Shown here: piece after piece, positions 1 through 6,080 of the stretch | Layout: every line of letters begins with the position of its first letter | Position numbering within the stretch: the first letter of the stretch is position 1 | Origin: Nitrospirota bacterium | GTDB lineage: Bacteria; UBA2233 | DNA: 8,516 nt | Assembly (NCBI GenBank): GCA_011620345.1 | Contig: WOZJ01000024.1 | Location: 1 to 8,516, forward strand | Direction of reading: 5' to 3' | The notes under the pieces: generated by a model | Seen by the model: the letters and a program-made list of their open reading frames with translations, nothing else | What the model was told of the DNA's origin: nothing | Databases searched by the model: none | Program-made: the position numbers and the translations under genes

Positions 1-35
1 GTCCCTGCCCGGCGCCTCTGGGGATCGATTTGCGC

Positions 36-1532
36 CTATTGTTCCTTGACCCAGCCCTTCGAGCGGGCGACTGCGTCAAGCCATCCGGCATAGTGACCAT
101 TTGCCGTCTTGGCAGCGGATGCGGGGCGAATGAGGGTTTCTTCGAAGGGAAGGGCCTTGATTGCATCCAAGTCTTTCCAAATGCCCTTGGCAAGACCGGC
201 ACCTAGCGCGGCGCCAAGGCTGGTTACCTCGAAGGTGTGCGCAAGGACGAGCTCGGTGCACGAAACATCCGCGCAGGTCTGCATCAACAAAGGGCTTCTT
301 GTACCGCCCCCGTCGGCTTTAAGCCTTTGCGGGCGTTGGCCTAAATCCTTAGCCATCGCCTCGAGGACATCGCGGCATTGGAATGCGATTGCCTCGAGCG
401 CGGCCCGCGCGATGTGGGCCTTGGTCGTGTGGCCGCTCATGCCCACGATCGTCCCCCTTGCGCTCGCATCCCAGTGCGGCGCGTAGAGACCGGAGAACGC
501 AGGGACAAAATAAGTTCCGCCGGAGTTCGGAACGCTTTTGGCCAGCCTCTCGATTTCCTGGATGCTTTTCACAATGCCCAGGTTGTCCTTGAGCCAGCCA
601 AGGAGTGCCCCGGTGATGGCGATCGGTCCTTCAAGGGCGTAGGATGCATGGCCAGAGTCTAGCGTGCAGGCAACCGTAGGGATCAGCCCGTTTTGCGAAC
701 GCACGGGGGCTTGGCCGACGTTGACAAGGATAAAGTTGCCCGTACCGAACGTATTCTTCGCCTCTCCGGGCTTAAAGCACCGCTGGCCGAACAGCGCGGC
801 CTGCTGATCTCCTAGAATGCTGGCGATTGGAATGGACCCAGAAGCCCCGAAGGGATGCATATCCACCTCTCCGAACGTACCTAGGGACGGCCGAATCTTT
901 GGCAGCGCTTCTATGGGTATCCCAAAAATCTCGAGCATGCGAGGGTCCCATTCCCTGGTTTCGAGGTTCATCAGCAACGTTCGTGAAGCGTTCGTCGGTT
1001 CTGTCAGGAAGCGCCCAGTCAGATGCCAGAGGAGCCAGCTGTCCACGGTGCCGAGGCAAAGCCTGCCATGGGTCAGCGCCTCCTGAACGGCCGGGATATG
1101 TTGCCTTAGCCAGGCCATCTTGGTCGCGGAGAAGTAAGGGTTCAAAGGTAGCCCCGTCACTTCTTCGATCGTTTGGGCCGTCCCGTCTGCTTTGAGCCTT
1201 TGGCATGCTCCGGCTGTTCTGGTGTCTTGCCAAACGATCGCGTTGTGCAAAGGCTTTCCTGTTTTTGCATCCCAGGAGAGCACTGTTTCGCGCTGGTTCG
1301 TCAACCCGATTGCGGCGAGTTTGAAGTCGGAACCCTTAAGGCAAGCCCTAATGACGCCGCGGACGTTGGAAAGGAGCTCTTTAGGGTCGTGCTCGACCCA
1401 TCCAGGGTTTGGGTAGAACTGGCGGTGTCGTTTATAGGCCTGCCTTACAACATGCCCTTGGGTATCGAACACTATAAAGCGGCTGCCCGTCGTGCCCTGA
1501 TCGAGGGCCCCCAGATAGACGCCTTCGCTCAT
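36..1532 (-). CDS. glpK: Glycerol kinase
   Basis: This cytoplasmic FGGY-family sugar kinase (498 aa, the usual length) uses ATP to turn glycerol into sn-glycerol-3-phosphate, the substrate of the GlpD encoded just upstream. Visible features are the N-terminal phosphate-binding motif DQGTTGSR (residues 11-18), Arg81-Glu82, Trp101-Gln102-Asp103 and Tyr133 of the glycerol pocket, GDQQAALFGQ with the catalytic-base Asp242, the adenosine motif GTGNF, and the second-domain motif beginning FSGLYAPHW. The ATG at 1532 has a GGAGG (1537-1541) four bases upstream and overlaps the glpD stop as ATGA, so translation is probably coupled. The Arg of the E. coli fructose-1,6-bisphosphate loop (Arg236) appears to be Ser233 here, suggesting loss of that allosteric control; this is inference. 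No glpF or glpR lies in the window. The identification is secure. Confidence 0.97.
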   Translation of the reverse strand: MSEGVYLGALDQGTTGSRFIVFDTQGHVVRQAYKRHRQFYPNPGWVEHDPKELLSNVRGVIRACLKGSDFKLAAIGLTNQRETVLSWDAKTGKPLHNAIVWQDTRTAGACQRLKADGTAQTIEEVTGLPLNPYFSATKMAWLRQHIPAVQEALTHGRLCLGTVDSWLLWHLTGRFLTEPTNASRTLLMNLETREWDPRMLEIFGIPIEALPKIRPSLGTFGEVDMHPFGASGSIPIASILGDQQAALFGQRCFKPGEAKNTFGTGNFILVNVGQAPVRSQNGLIPTVACTLDSGHASYALEGPIAITGALLGWLKDNLGIVKSIQEIERLAKSVPNSGGTYFVPAFSGLYAPHWDASARGTIVGMSGHTTKAHIARAALEAIAFQCRDVLEAMAKDLGQRPQRLKADGGGTRSPLLMQTCADVSCTELVLAHTFEVTSLGAALGAGLAKGIWKDLDAIKALPFEETLIRPASAAKTANGHYAGWLDAVARSKGWVKEQ

Positions 1533-3211
1533 ACCCCCTCCAGGACGGCGTCCATGCGCGCCGCATAGGCCCTGTATGCGCTCGCCTGGGCTTGGAGCGC
1601 TTGGGGGGGCGTGCCGAGCTCTTTTTGGAGGAGGCCCATGATCGCATCCAAAAGCCCGACGCCGTGGTCCGGTAGTATCCAGGCAAGCCGAAGCCGGGTT
1701 TCCATAAGTCCCCTTACATCCACCGCCATGCCGTAGCGGATGTGGTAGAGCGCTTCTGCGAGCACGGGCCTTGTGCCGTCCAAAAGAGGGGTTGCCAGGC
1801 TGGGTGATTCCGCAAGGATATCGAAGAGTCTCGGCGTATCGGCTCCGTACAGGCGAATTAACGCTTGAACGGCGCTAGCGGACAGCGTAACGCCTGGGGT
1901 TTTCAGCCATTCGGGCTTAGGCTTGGGTTCTATGGGGGGTTTGAGCTCCGGGGGGGGTTGGCCGGGGAACAGCGCTCGGAAGGTATCCAGCCCCATCAGG
2001 AGAAACGTGGTGAGCTTTCCTCCGAGCAGGTGCGTGAGTCCGGAAGGGCTGCGGACAATCTTGTGCTTTCTTGAAAGGCGCGACGAAGCCGTTCCTTTTT
2101 TTTTGGAGGCTTCAAACACCAAAGGCCGCAAACCGGCAAAATGGCCGAGAATATCCGGCCTTTCGATCTTTATGCCCAAAAAGCGCTCCGCCTCGGAAAG
2201 CAGGCTTCGAACTTCCGCTTGCGTGGCCATAGGCTCGCTTAAGTCGCCCTCAAAGGCGCTGTCTGTCGTTCCTAGCAGCACCTTTCCCATCCATGGGATG
2301 AGGAATGCGATCCGGCCATCCGAGGTTTCTGGAAGCACGACCGAAGCATGCGACAGGCGAAGCTTGTCCGGAGAGAGCACGAGATGAACCCCTTTGCTGG
2401 GCAATAGATGAACGCTTGAGCGAGGGTCGAGCGCTGCCAGGTTTCCGGCGAAAACGCCCGTAGCATTCACCACGTGTGCCGCTCGAACCTCCAGAGAGTT
2501 GTTGGCCAGCTCGTCATGCGCCTCTACCCCCACGACCTTCCCTGAATCCATAAGAAAACGATCAGCCCGAAGGTGGTTTGCAATAACGGCCCCATGCCTG
2601 CCTGCCGCACGGAGTGCTGCCAGCGTAAGGGCCACGTCGTCTGCCTGGGCATCGTAGTATAGCAAGGCCCTCTTGAAGCCTTCTCGTTTCAAGAATGGGG
2701 CCAGCGTGAATGCCTCGTCAGGCCGAAGGGCGGCGTGCCTTTGGGTTTGCGTGCCTATGCTCAGCGCCTCGTAGCAGCTGAGCCCGATACGGAGGCTTAG
2801 GCCTCTGAGCGCGCTAGGGATGAAAGAGGGCATGCCCAACGGTTTTTTAAGGCCCTCGTACAAGGGCAGTAAGAATGCCAGCGGCTCGACTAAGGAAGGG
2901 AAGAGCGAAAGCAGCCGTCCGCGCTCCCTTACGCCCTCCATGACCATAGGAATGTCAAGCTGGGAAAGGTAGCGGATTCCACCGTGAACGAGCTTGCTCG
3001 AGCGTGAGCTCGTGGCCGATCCAAAATCGCGCTGCTCGATCAGCGCCGTTCGCTTTCCAGCCAGCGCGCATACCAGAGCGATTCCAGCTCCCGAAATGCC
3101 GCCCCCGATAACGAGCACGTCGAAGGAGCTCCCGCTTAGTGCACGAATAGAGCCGTCTCTGTCCATACGGCTTGCCGGAGGGGTTGGGGTGTTCGACCGA
3201 AATTTGTTCAT
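1529..3211 (-). CDS. glpD: FAD-dependent glycerol-3-phosphate dehydrogenase (aerobic type)
   Basis: This membrane-associated flavoenzyme (560 aa) oxidises glycerol-3-phosphate to dihydroxyacetone phosphate and passes electrons to quinone. The Rossmann FAD motif is VIGGGISGAG (residues 34-43), followed by Glu59, the likely ribose-binding acid. The family signature SSRSSKLVHGGIRYL is at 68-82. Further matches are YYDAQADD, HFAGLRPLV and LGGKLTTF. A Pro/Lys-rich linker near residues 416-438 leads into the helical C-terminal domain, which carries the TRLRLAWILPDHG segment. The gene is first in a two-gene operon and overlaps glpK by 4 bp. The ATG at 3211 is the first start in frame. It has no well-spaced Shine-Dalgarno (only AAAGG two bases away) and lies where transcription should begin, so it may be leaderless. 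Met16 is an alternative start but also lacks a Shine-Dalgarno. A9, C8 and C7 runs occur inside the gene. Confidence 0.96.
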   Translation of the reverse strand: MNKFRSNTPTPPASRMDRDGSIRALSGSSFDVLVIGGGISGAGIALVCALAGKRTALIEQRDFGSATSSRSSKLVHGGIRYLSQLDIPMVMEGVRERGRLLSLFPSLVEPLAFLLPLYEGLKKPLGMPSFIPSALRGLSLRIGLSCYEALSIGTQTQRHAALRPDEAFTLAPFLKREGFKRALLYYDAQADDVALTLAALRAAGRHGAVIANHLRADRFLMDSGKVVGVEAHDELANNSLEVRAAHVVNATGVFAGNLAALDPRSSVHLLPSKGVHLVLSPDKLRLSHASVVLPETSDGRIAFLIPWMGKVLLGTTDSAFEGDLSEPMATQAEVRSLLSEAERFLGIKIERPDILGHFAGLRPLVFEASKKKGTASSRLSRKHKIVRSPSGLTHLLGGKLTTFLLMGLDTFRALFPGQPPPELKPPIEPKPKPEWLKTPGVTLSASAVQALIRLYGADTPRLFDILAESPSLATPLLDGTRPVLAEALYHIRYGMAVDVRGLMETRLRLAWILPDHGVGLLDAIMGLLQKELGTPPQALQAQASAYRAYAARMDAVLEGV

Positions 3212-3218
3212 GCCCTTT

Positions 3219-3248
3219 AGTATGCAGAGCCGCCCTGTCGGCTGTCAA
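3219..3248 (-). promoter_or_regulatory. Putative sigma70-type promoter of glpD-glpK
   Basis: Read on the minus strand, a perfect -35 box TTGACA (3248-3243) is followed after 18 bp by CATACT (3224-3219), a 4/6 match to TATAAT. Only 7 bp separate the -10 box from the glpD ATG, so transcription would begin at or next to the start codon. The boxes are seen directly; promoter activity is inferred. Confidence 0.5.
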
Positions 3249-3297
3249 TTTTCTTTTTGGGCGCAGGACAGAGCTTGCTCGCTGAATTTCCTTTAGC

Positions 3298-3326
3298 TTG
3301 ACAAAGAGGCGGTCCGGTTCGAAAAT
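3298..3326 (+). promoter_or_regulatory. Putative sigma70-type promoter of the CoA-ester lyase gene
   Basis: A perfect -35 box TTGACA (3298-3303) and GAAAAT (3321-3326, 4/6 match to TATAAT) are 17 bp apart. Transcription would start near 3333, giving a leader of about 28 nt before the TTG at 3361. The box overlaps the TTG that opens the longest reading frame, which argues against translation starting at 3298. Confidence 0.45.
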
Positions 3327-3348
3327 ACAACGAGGGGGAACGCACAAA

Positions 3349-3354
3349 AAGGGG
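3349..3354 (+). promoter_or_regulatory. Ribosome binding site that decides the CoA-ester lyase start
   Basis: AAGGGG at 3349-3354 lies 6 bases before the TTG at 3361. No comparable purine-rich site precedes the upstream TTG at 3298. This supports the shorter, 273-residue protein. Confidence 0.55.
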
Positions 3355-3360
3355 CGTATT

Positions 3361-4182
3361 TTGCGGGCTTGGTTGTTTGCTCCTGCTGACGACCCAAAAA
3401 AAGCGGCTAAGGCGTTGGCCTCCGGTGCGGATGTAGTCGTACTCGACCTAGAAGACGCCGTGTTGCCCGATCAAAAAGAGGCGGCCAGGCAAGCGTTGGC
3501 CGGGTTGCTGGCAGAGCGCCCATCTTCTAATACGCGCGTGTTTATAAGGGTCAATGCTCCGGGTTCGAAGGATTTTTTGCGGGATTTAACCTCGCTCAAG
3601 GTGCTGAACACGGACGGCATCATGGTGCCGAAGGCCGAGCGGCCTGAATCCTTGGAGCCCCTTTGGGCAATTGGCAGAAACGTCGTCCTTTTGATCGAAA
3701 CGGCGTTGGGGCTAGAGCGGGCACCCGAACTGGCCAGGGCGCTTCCTGGGCTGCTCGAGCGGCTCGCGTTCGGCTATCTGGATTTTGTCGCGGATATTGG
3801 GGCAAGCTGGACGATTACGGGGGAAGCATTGCTGTATGCGCGCTCGAGGATCGTGCTGGCCAGCCGGATCGGCGGCCTTGAGCCCCCGCTGGATGGGGTA
3901 TATCCTACACTGGATGACGCAGGCGGCCTCGAGAAAGAATGCCGGGCGGCCAAAGTCCTCGGGTTTGGCGGCAAAATGATTATTCATCCCAAGCATATCG
4001 CCGCCGTCCAAGAAGCGTTCGCCCCAACCCAAGAAGAGCTGGATCGAGCTAGGGGCATTCTAGAGGCGTTTGAGGCGGCCACAAAAAGCGGCCAAGGGGT
4101 CGTTGTGTACCAGGGCCGTTTCGTGGACAGGCCCGTTGTCTTGTGGGCCGAACGGGTTGTTCGGCTTTCGGGCGAATCGTAA
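3361..4182 (+). CDS. HpcH/HpaI-family CoA-ester lyase (CitE/CLYBL/malyl-CoA lyase-like)
   Basis: This is a TIM-barrel, Mg-dependent enzyme predicted to cleave, condense or hydrolyse a (beta-hydroxy)acyl-CoA ester such as malyl- or citramalyl-CoA. In the 273-residue numbering, it opens with RAWLFAPADD as family members do. It then shows VVVLDLEDAV (Asp29, Glu31, Asp32), FIRVN (Arg63), MVPKAE (Lys91), the metal-binding Glu113 in LIET and Asp141 in FGYLDF, the DGVY segment, and GGKMIIHP. The C-terminal GRFVDRP segment carries Asp256, resembling the lid Asp of malyl-CoA lyases and CLYBL. No citrate lyase alpha or gamma subunit gene is nearby, so a citrate lyase beta subunit is unlikely. The frame is open from TTG 3298, which would give 294 aa, but its first 21 residues are basic and unlike the family. 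The substrate cannot be told from sequence. Confidence 0.88.
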   Translation: MRAWLFAPADDPKKAAKALASGADVVVLDLEDAVLPDQKEAARQALAGLLAERPSSNTRVFIRVNAPGSKDFLRDLTSLKVLNTDGIMVPKAERPESLEPLWAIGRNVVLLIETALGLERAPELARALPGLLERLAFGYLDFVADIGASWTITGEALLYARSRIVLASRIGGLEPPLDGVYPTLDDAGGLEKECRAAKVLGFGGKMIIHPKHIAAVQEAFAPTQEELDRARGILEAFEAATKSGQGVVVYQGRFVDRPVVLWAERVVRLSGES

Positions 4183-4206
4183 AACGGTGCAACAAAGTTA
4201 AGAAAG

Positions 4207-4214
4207 AAAGGAGA
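4207..4214 (+). promoter_or_regulatory. Strong Shine-Dalgarno before the 41-codon ORF
   Basis: AAAGGAGA at 4207-4214, with GGAG at 4210-4213, sits 7 bases before the ATG at 4221. It is the best-placed Shine-Dalgarno in the window, in a purine-rich stretch 25 bases after the lyase stop codon. Such a site suggests real translation of the small ORF that follows. Confidence 0.6.
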
Positions 4215-4220
4215 CATTGT

Positions 4221-4346
4221 ATGCGATCATGTCGTTTGCGCAAGATGACAAAGAAGGGGCCTAGTTTGGCTACGCCATCCTTAACCCAGTCGCTTGGCGG
4301 GAAAAAGCAAACAACGCCTCAAGCTGGCCCTTGCATTCTTGCGTAG
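4221..4346 (+). CDS. Small basic ORF (41 aa) ahead of hpt, possible leader peptide
   Basis: A 41-codon ORF runs from ATG 4221 to TAG 4344-4346. The peptide is basic (about eight Lys/Arg), starts MRSCRLRKMTKK, and is rich in Thr, Ser, Pro and Gln; it has no membrane segment or domain I recognise. Its near-consensus Shine-Dalgarno is better than those of its neighbours. The stop overlaps the first bases of AGGA (4345-4348), the ribosome binding site of hpt at GTG 4357, so ribosomes ending here would arrive at the hpt start. It lies 38 bp after the CoA-ester lyase gene and is in a different frame from hpt, so it is not an N-terminal extension. It could be a coupling or attenuation leader, a small protein, or a chance ORF. 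Confidence 0.45.
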   Translation: MRSCRLRKMTKKGPSLATPSLTQSLGGKKQTTPQAGPCILA

Positions 4347-4356
4347 GACGCGATTC

Positions 4357-4899
4357 GTGAGTTCAGGGGAAATTTCCAAGGCGAGCCTTAAGCCCCTTCT
4401 TTCCGCTGAAACCATTCATCGCCGGGTAGGGGAGCTTGCTTTAGAGATATCGAAAGACTACACTCCGGATGGTTGCGTTGTATTGAGCGTGCTCAAGGGC
4501 GCGTTCATGTTCACGGCCGACCTCATCCGGCATCTGCAGGTTCCCTTAGAGCTGGACTTTATCCGTGTTCAGAGCTACGGGAACCGGATGAGCACCTCCG
4601 GCGAGGTCGCCTTGATCAAGGATGTCGAGATCGACCTTTCCGGCAAAGACGTGCTGATAGTGGACGACATCGTGGAGACGGGCTACACCCAGGCGTTTAT
4701 GTTGCGACACCTGGCAATGTTTCGTCCCCGTTCGGTCAAAATATGCGCCCTGCTCTGGAAAAAAGCGCTCCTTCGGGTCGAGGTTCCCGTTCACTTTCAT
4801 GGGTTTACGATCGGCCCAGAATTCATAGTGGGCTACGGTATCGACTACGCGGAGCGCTTCAGGGAACTTCCAGACATTTATACGGTCCAGGAGAGATGA
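4357..4899 (+). CDS. hpt: Hypoxanthine phosphoribosyltransferase
   Basis: This cytoplasmic purine-salvage enzyme transfers the phosphoribosyl group of PRPP to hypoxanthine, and probably guanine, giving IMP or GMP. Visible motifs are LKGAF (residues 46-50), the flexible catalytic-loop Ser73-Tyr74, the PRPP-binding motif VDDIVETGYT (102-111), where the usual Glu-Asp pair is Asp-Asp, and the C-terminal VGYGIDYAERFRELPDI block. I choose GTG 4357, giving 180 aa, the usual family length; AGGA at 4345-4348 lies 8 bases upstream. The frame stays open to TTG 4294, which would add 21 basic residues without a Shine-Dalgarno. The stop overlaps the next gene as ATGA, so the zinc-ribbon protein is probably co-translated. 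A 41-codon ORF ends at its ribosome binding site. Confidence 0.94.
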   Translation: MSSGEISKASLKPLLSAETIHRRVGELALEISKDYTPDGCVVLSVLKGAFMFTADLIRHLQVPLELDFIRVQSYGNRMSTSGEVALIKDVEIDLSGKDVLIVDDIVETGYTQAFMLRHLAMFRPRSVKICALLWKKALLRVEVPVHFHGFTIGPEFIVGYGIDYAERFRELPDIYTVQER

Positions 4900-5786
4900 T
4901 TCTTGTTTGTCCCCGCTGCAATGCGCGGTACGAGGCACGGCTCAAGGACCCCTCGAAGCCCCTTCCTAAGGGGAACTTGAAGATCCGCTGCCTTGCCTGC
5001 GGAAACCCTTATCTCGCCACGGAAGGTTCCATCCAACAAGATCTCTTCGGCGGCCCTTTAGAAAGTCCTAAGGAGGCGGAGCGCCCAAACAGCAAGCCCC
5101 TTTCGGACTGGAAAGGGGCCGCGGAAGATCGGGCCCCGCTACCCGATTTCCCGTCTTTCGAGGAGATCGAGGAGCCTTTCGGGGTGGAACCTTCCTCCGA
5201 CGAGGACATGCCTAGGTCCCGAGTTTCCTCGCGATCCTTGCTTTTCCCGATATTTCTAGTGTCGCTGCTCTTGGGTAGTGTTATAGGGGGGGTAATGCTT
5301 TATCGGACCTTTCGAGGCCCTGCATCTCTGGACTCCGAGCCTCGGGTCCAGGCCAATGCCCCTGGCGTAAAACCAGAAGGCCTGCCTAGCATCCCCTTTT
5401 ACGCGCTGACGTTCGAACGTATCCATGTAGAAAAAAGAAAGAACAGGTTCGGTGAAACCTTCGTGCTTGTCCGGGGCCGGGTGAAGAACTTGGGAACGCT
5501 AGCCGTTCATGAGCGCGTTCGCGCCGTTGCCAGGGCCTACACGAAGAAAGGGCAACTCAAGGAGACTAAGGCTTCCCCGCTCGGAAACGACATTACCCCT
5601 TCTATTGCGGAAGAAGCGTCCGTTTTTGAGTTGATCGCAAGGAGCGAGCTCCCTTCCCCGGAGGGGATGGTCGTCCCGCTAGAACCCGCGGAGAGCCTTT
5701 CTTTTTGGCTGGTATTTCCAGACGACGGCCGCACAATCGACCACCTCGACCTCTCGATCGAAACCGGGCCGCAGGAAGGGGCCTAG
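4896..5786 (+). CDS. MJ0042-type zinc-ribbon, single-pass membrane protein with DUF3426-like C-terminus
   Basis: This 296-aa protein has three visible parts. The N-terminal zinc ribbon has the paired cysteines Cys5/Cys8 and Cys32/Cys35 (CPRC and CLAC), matching the MJ0042 family. An acidic, proline-rich linker spans about 40-113. One hydrophobic segment lies at about 115-136. The C-terminal 160 residues resemble DUF3426 (FVLVRGRVKNLGTLAVHERVRAVA, later SPLGNDIT), a probable beta-rich domain. The zinc ribbon is expected in the cytoplasm and the C-terminal domain outside the membrane; this is inferred. The ATG at 4896 overlaps the hpt stop by 4 bp, with GGAG only 2 bases upstream, which points to coupling. 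The frame is open further upstream only as a shadow of hpt. Function is unknown; related proteins are often called zinc-ribbon domain proteins. Confidence 0.85.
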   Translation: MILVCPRCNARYEARLKDPSKPLPKGNLKIRCLACGNPYLATEGSIQQDLFGGPLESPKEAERPNSKPLSDWKGAAEDRAPLPDFPSFEEIEEPFGVEPSSDEDMPRSRVSSRSLLFPIFLVSLLLGSVIGGVMLYRTFRGPASLDSEPRVQANAPGVKPEGLPSIPFYALTFERIHVEKRKNRFGETFVLVRGRVKNLGTLAVHERVRAVARAYTKKGQLKETKASPLGNDITPSIAEEASVFELIARSELPSPEGMVVPLEPAESLSFWLVFPDDGRTIDHLDLSIETGPQEGA

Positions 5787-5791
5787 AGAGA

Positions 5792-6019
5792 CTACGAGAC
5801 GTTTGTTTTCTGGGATTCCTGATGGGCCGCTTCTTGCTGAACCCGTTCTTCCTCGCGGGCTGCCGGCGTGATGTTGATTTCTTCTTTCTCGTTTAGCGAT
5901 TTCTTGAACCCGCGAATGCCCTTTCCTAGCGCAGACCCAACCTCCGGCAGCTTCCCCGCGCCAAAGATGATCATTACGACGGCAAGAATTAAAATGAGCT
6001 CGGTCGTACCAATGCCCAT
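5792..6019 (-). CDS. tatA: Twin-arginine translocase subunit TatA/TatE
   Basis: TatA-type proteins (75 aa here) form the oligomeric pore of the Tat pathway, which exports folded proteins across the inner membrane. One N-terminal membrane helix (residues about 4-19) contains Glu7 at the polar position. It is followed by the hinge FGAGKLPE (19-26) and a basic amphipathic helix with Gly and Lys ([13 protein letters not shown]). The tail is polar, rich in Glu and Gln. ATG 6019 has AGGAGAG (6027-6033) upstream at good spacing. It lies 61 bp after the DUF3054 gene on the same strand, probably cotranscribed. TatB and TatC are not in the window. TatA is preferred over TatB because the protein is short and lacks a long helical tail. 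Its stop is 5 bp from that of the convergent zinc-ribbon gene. Confidence 0.92.
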   Translation of the reverse strand: MGIGTTELILILAVVMIIFGAGKLPEVGSALGKGIRGFKKSLNEKEEINITPAAREEERVQQEAAHQESQKTNVS

Positions 6020-6080
6020 ATTGTTACTCTCCTATGGATTGTTTGCAGGCCTACATACAAAAAGCATACACCCAACCCAT

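Noticed and set aside
1-35. Possible terminator after glpK
   Set aside because: Only a GGCGCC palindrome is seen, with no loop-stem and T-tract, and the window ends here.
827-1568. Long plus-strand open frames antisense to glpK (for example 1173-1568)
   Set aside because: They show no recognisable domain and have arginine/serine/proline-rich low-complexity content; glpK on the other strand is unmistakable, so these are shadows.
2988-3013. Inverted repeat ACGAGCT...AGCTCGT, with nested CGAGC-TT-GCTCG, inside glpD
   Set aside because: It encodes the conserved TSSRSSKLVH motif; repeated Ser codons explain the symmetry, so a regulatory role is not needed.
2990-3281. Direct repeat GAGCTTGCTCG at 2990-3000 and 3271-3281
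   Set aside because: Eleven bases, one copy fixed by coding constraint in glpD; two copies are too little to claim an operator pair.
3361-4182. Citrate lyase operon (citE)
   Set aside because: No alpha, gamma, ligase or holo-ACP transferase genes lie nearby, and the C-terminal lid segment fits other CoA-ester lyases better.
4473-4895. Upstream extension of the zinc-ribbon frame to 4473, which would give 437 aa
   Set aside because: The extra 141 residues are hpt read in another frame, and the zinc ribbon begins naturally at Met 4896 in the ATGA overlap.
5768-5808. Possible terminator GGCC...GGCC followed by GTTTGTTTT
   Set aside because: The stem is only about 4 bp and the T-rich part lies about 20 bases further on, so it does not fit an intrinsic terminator.
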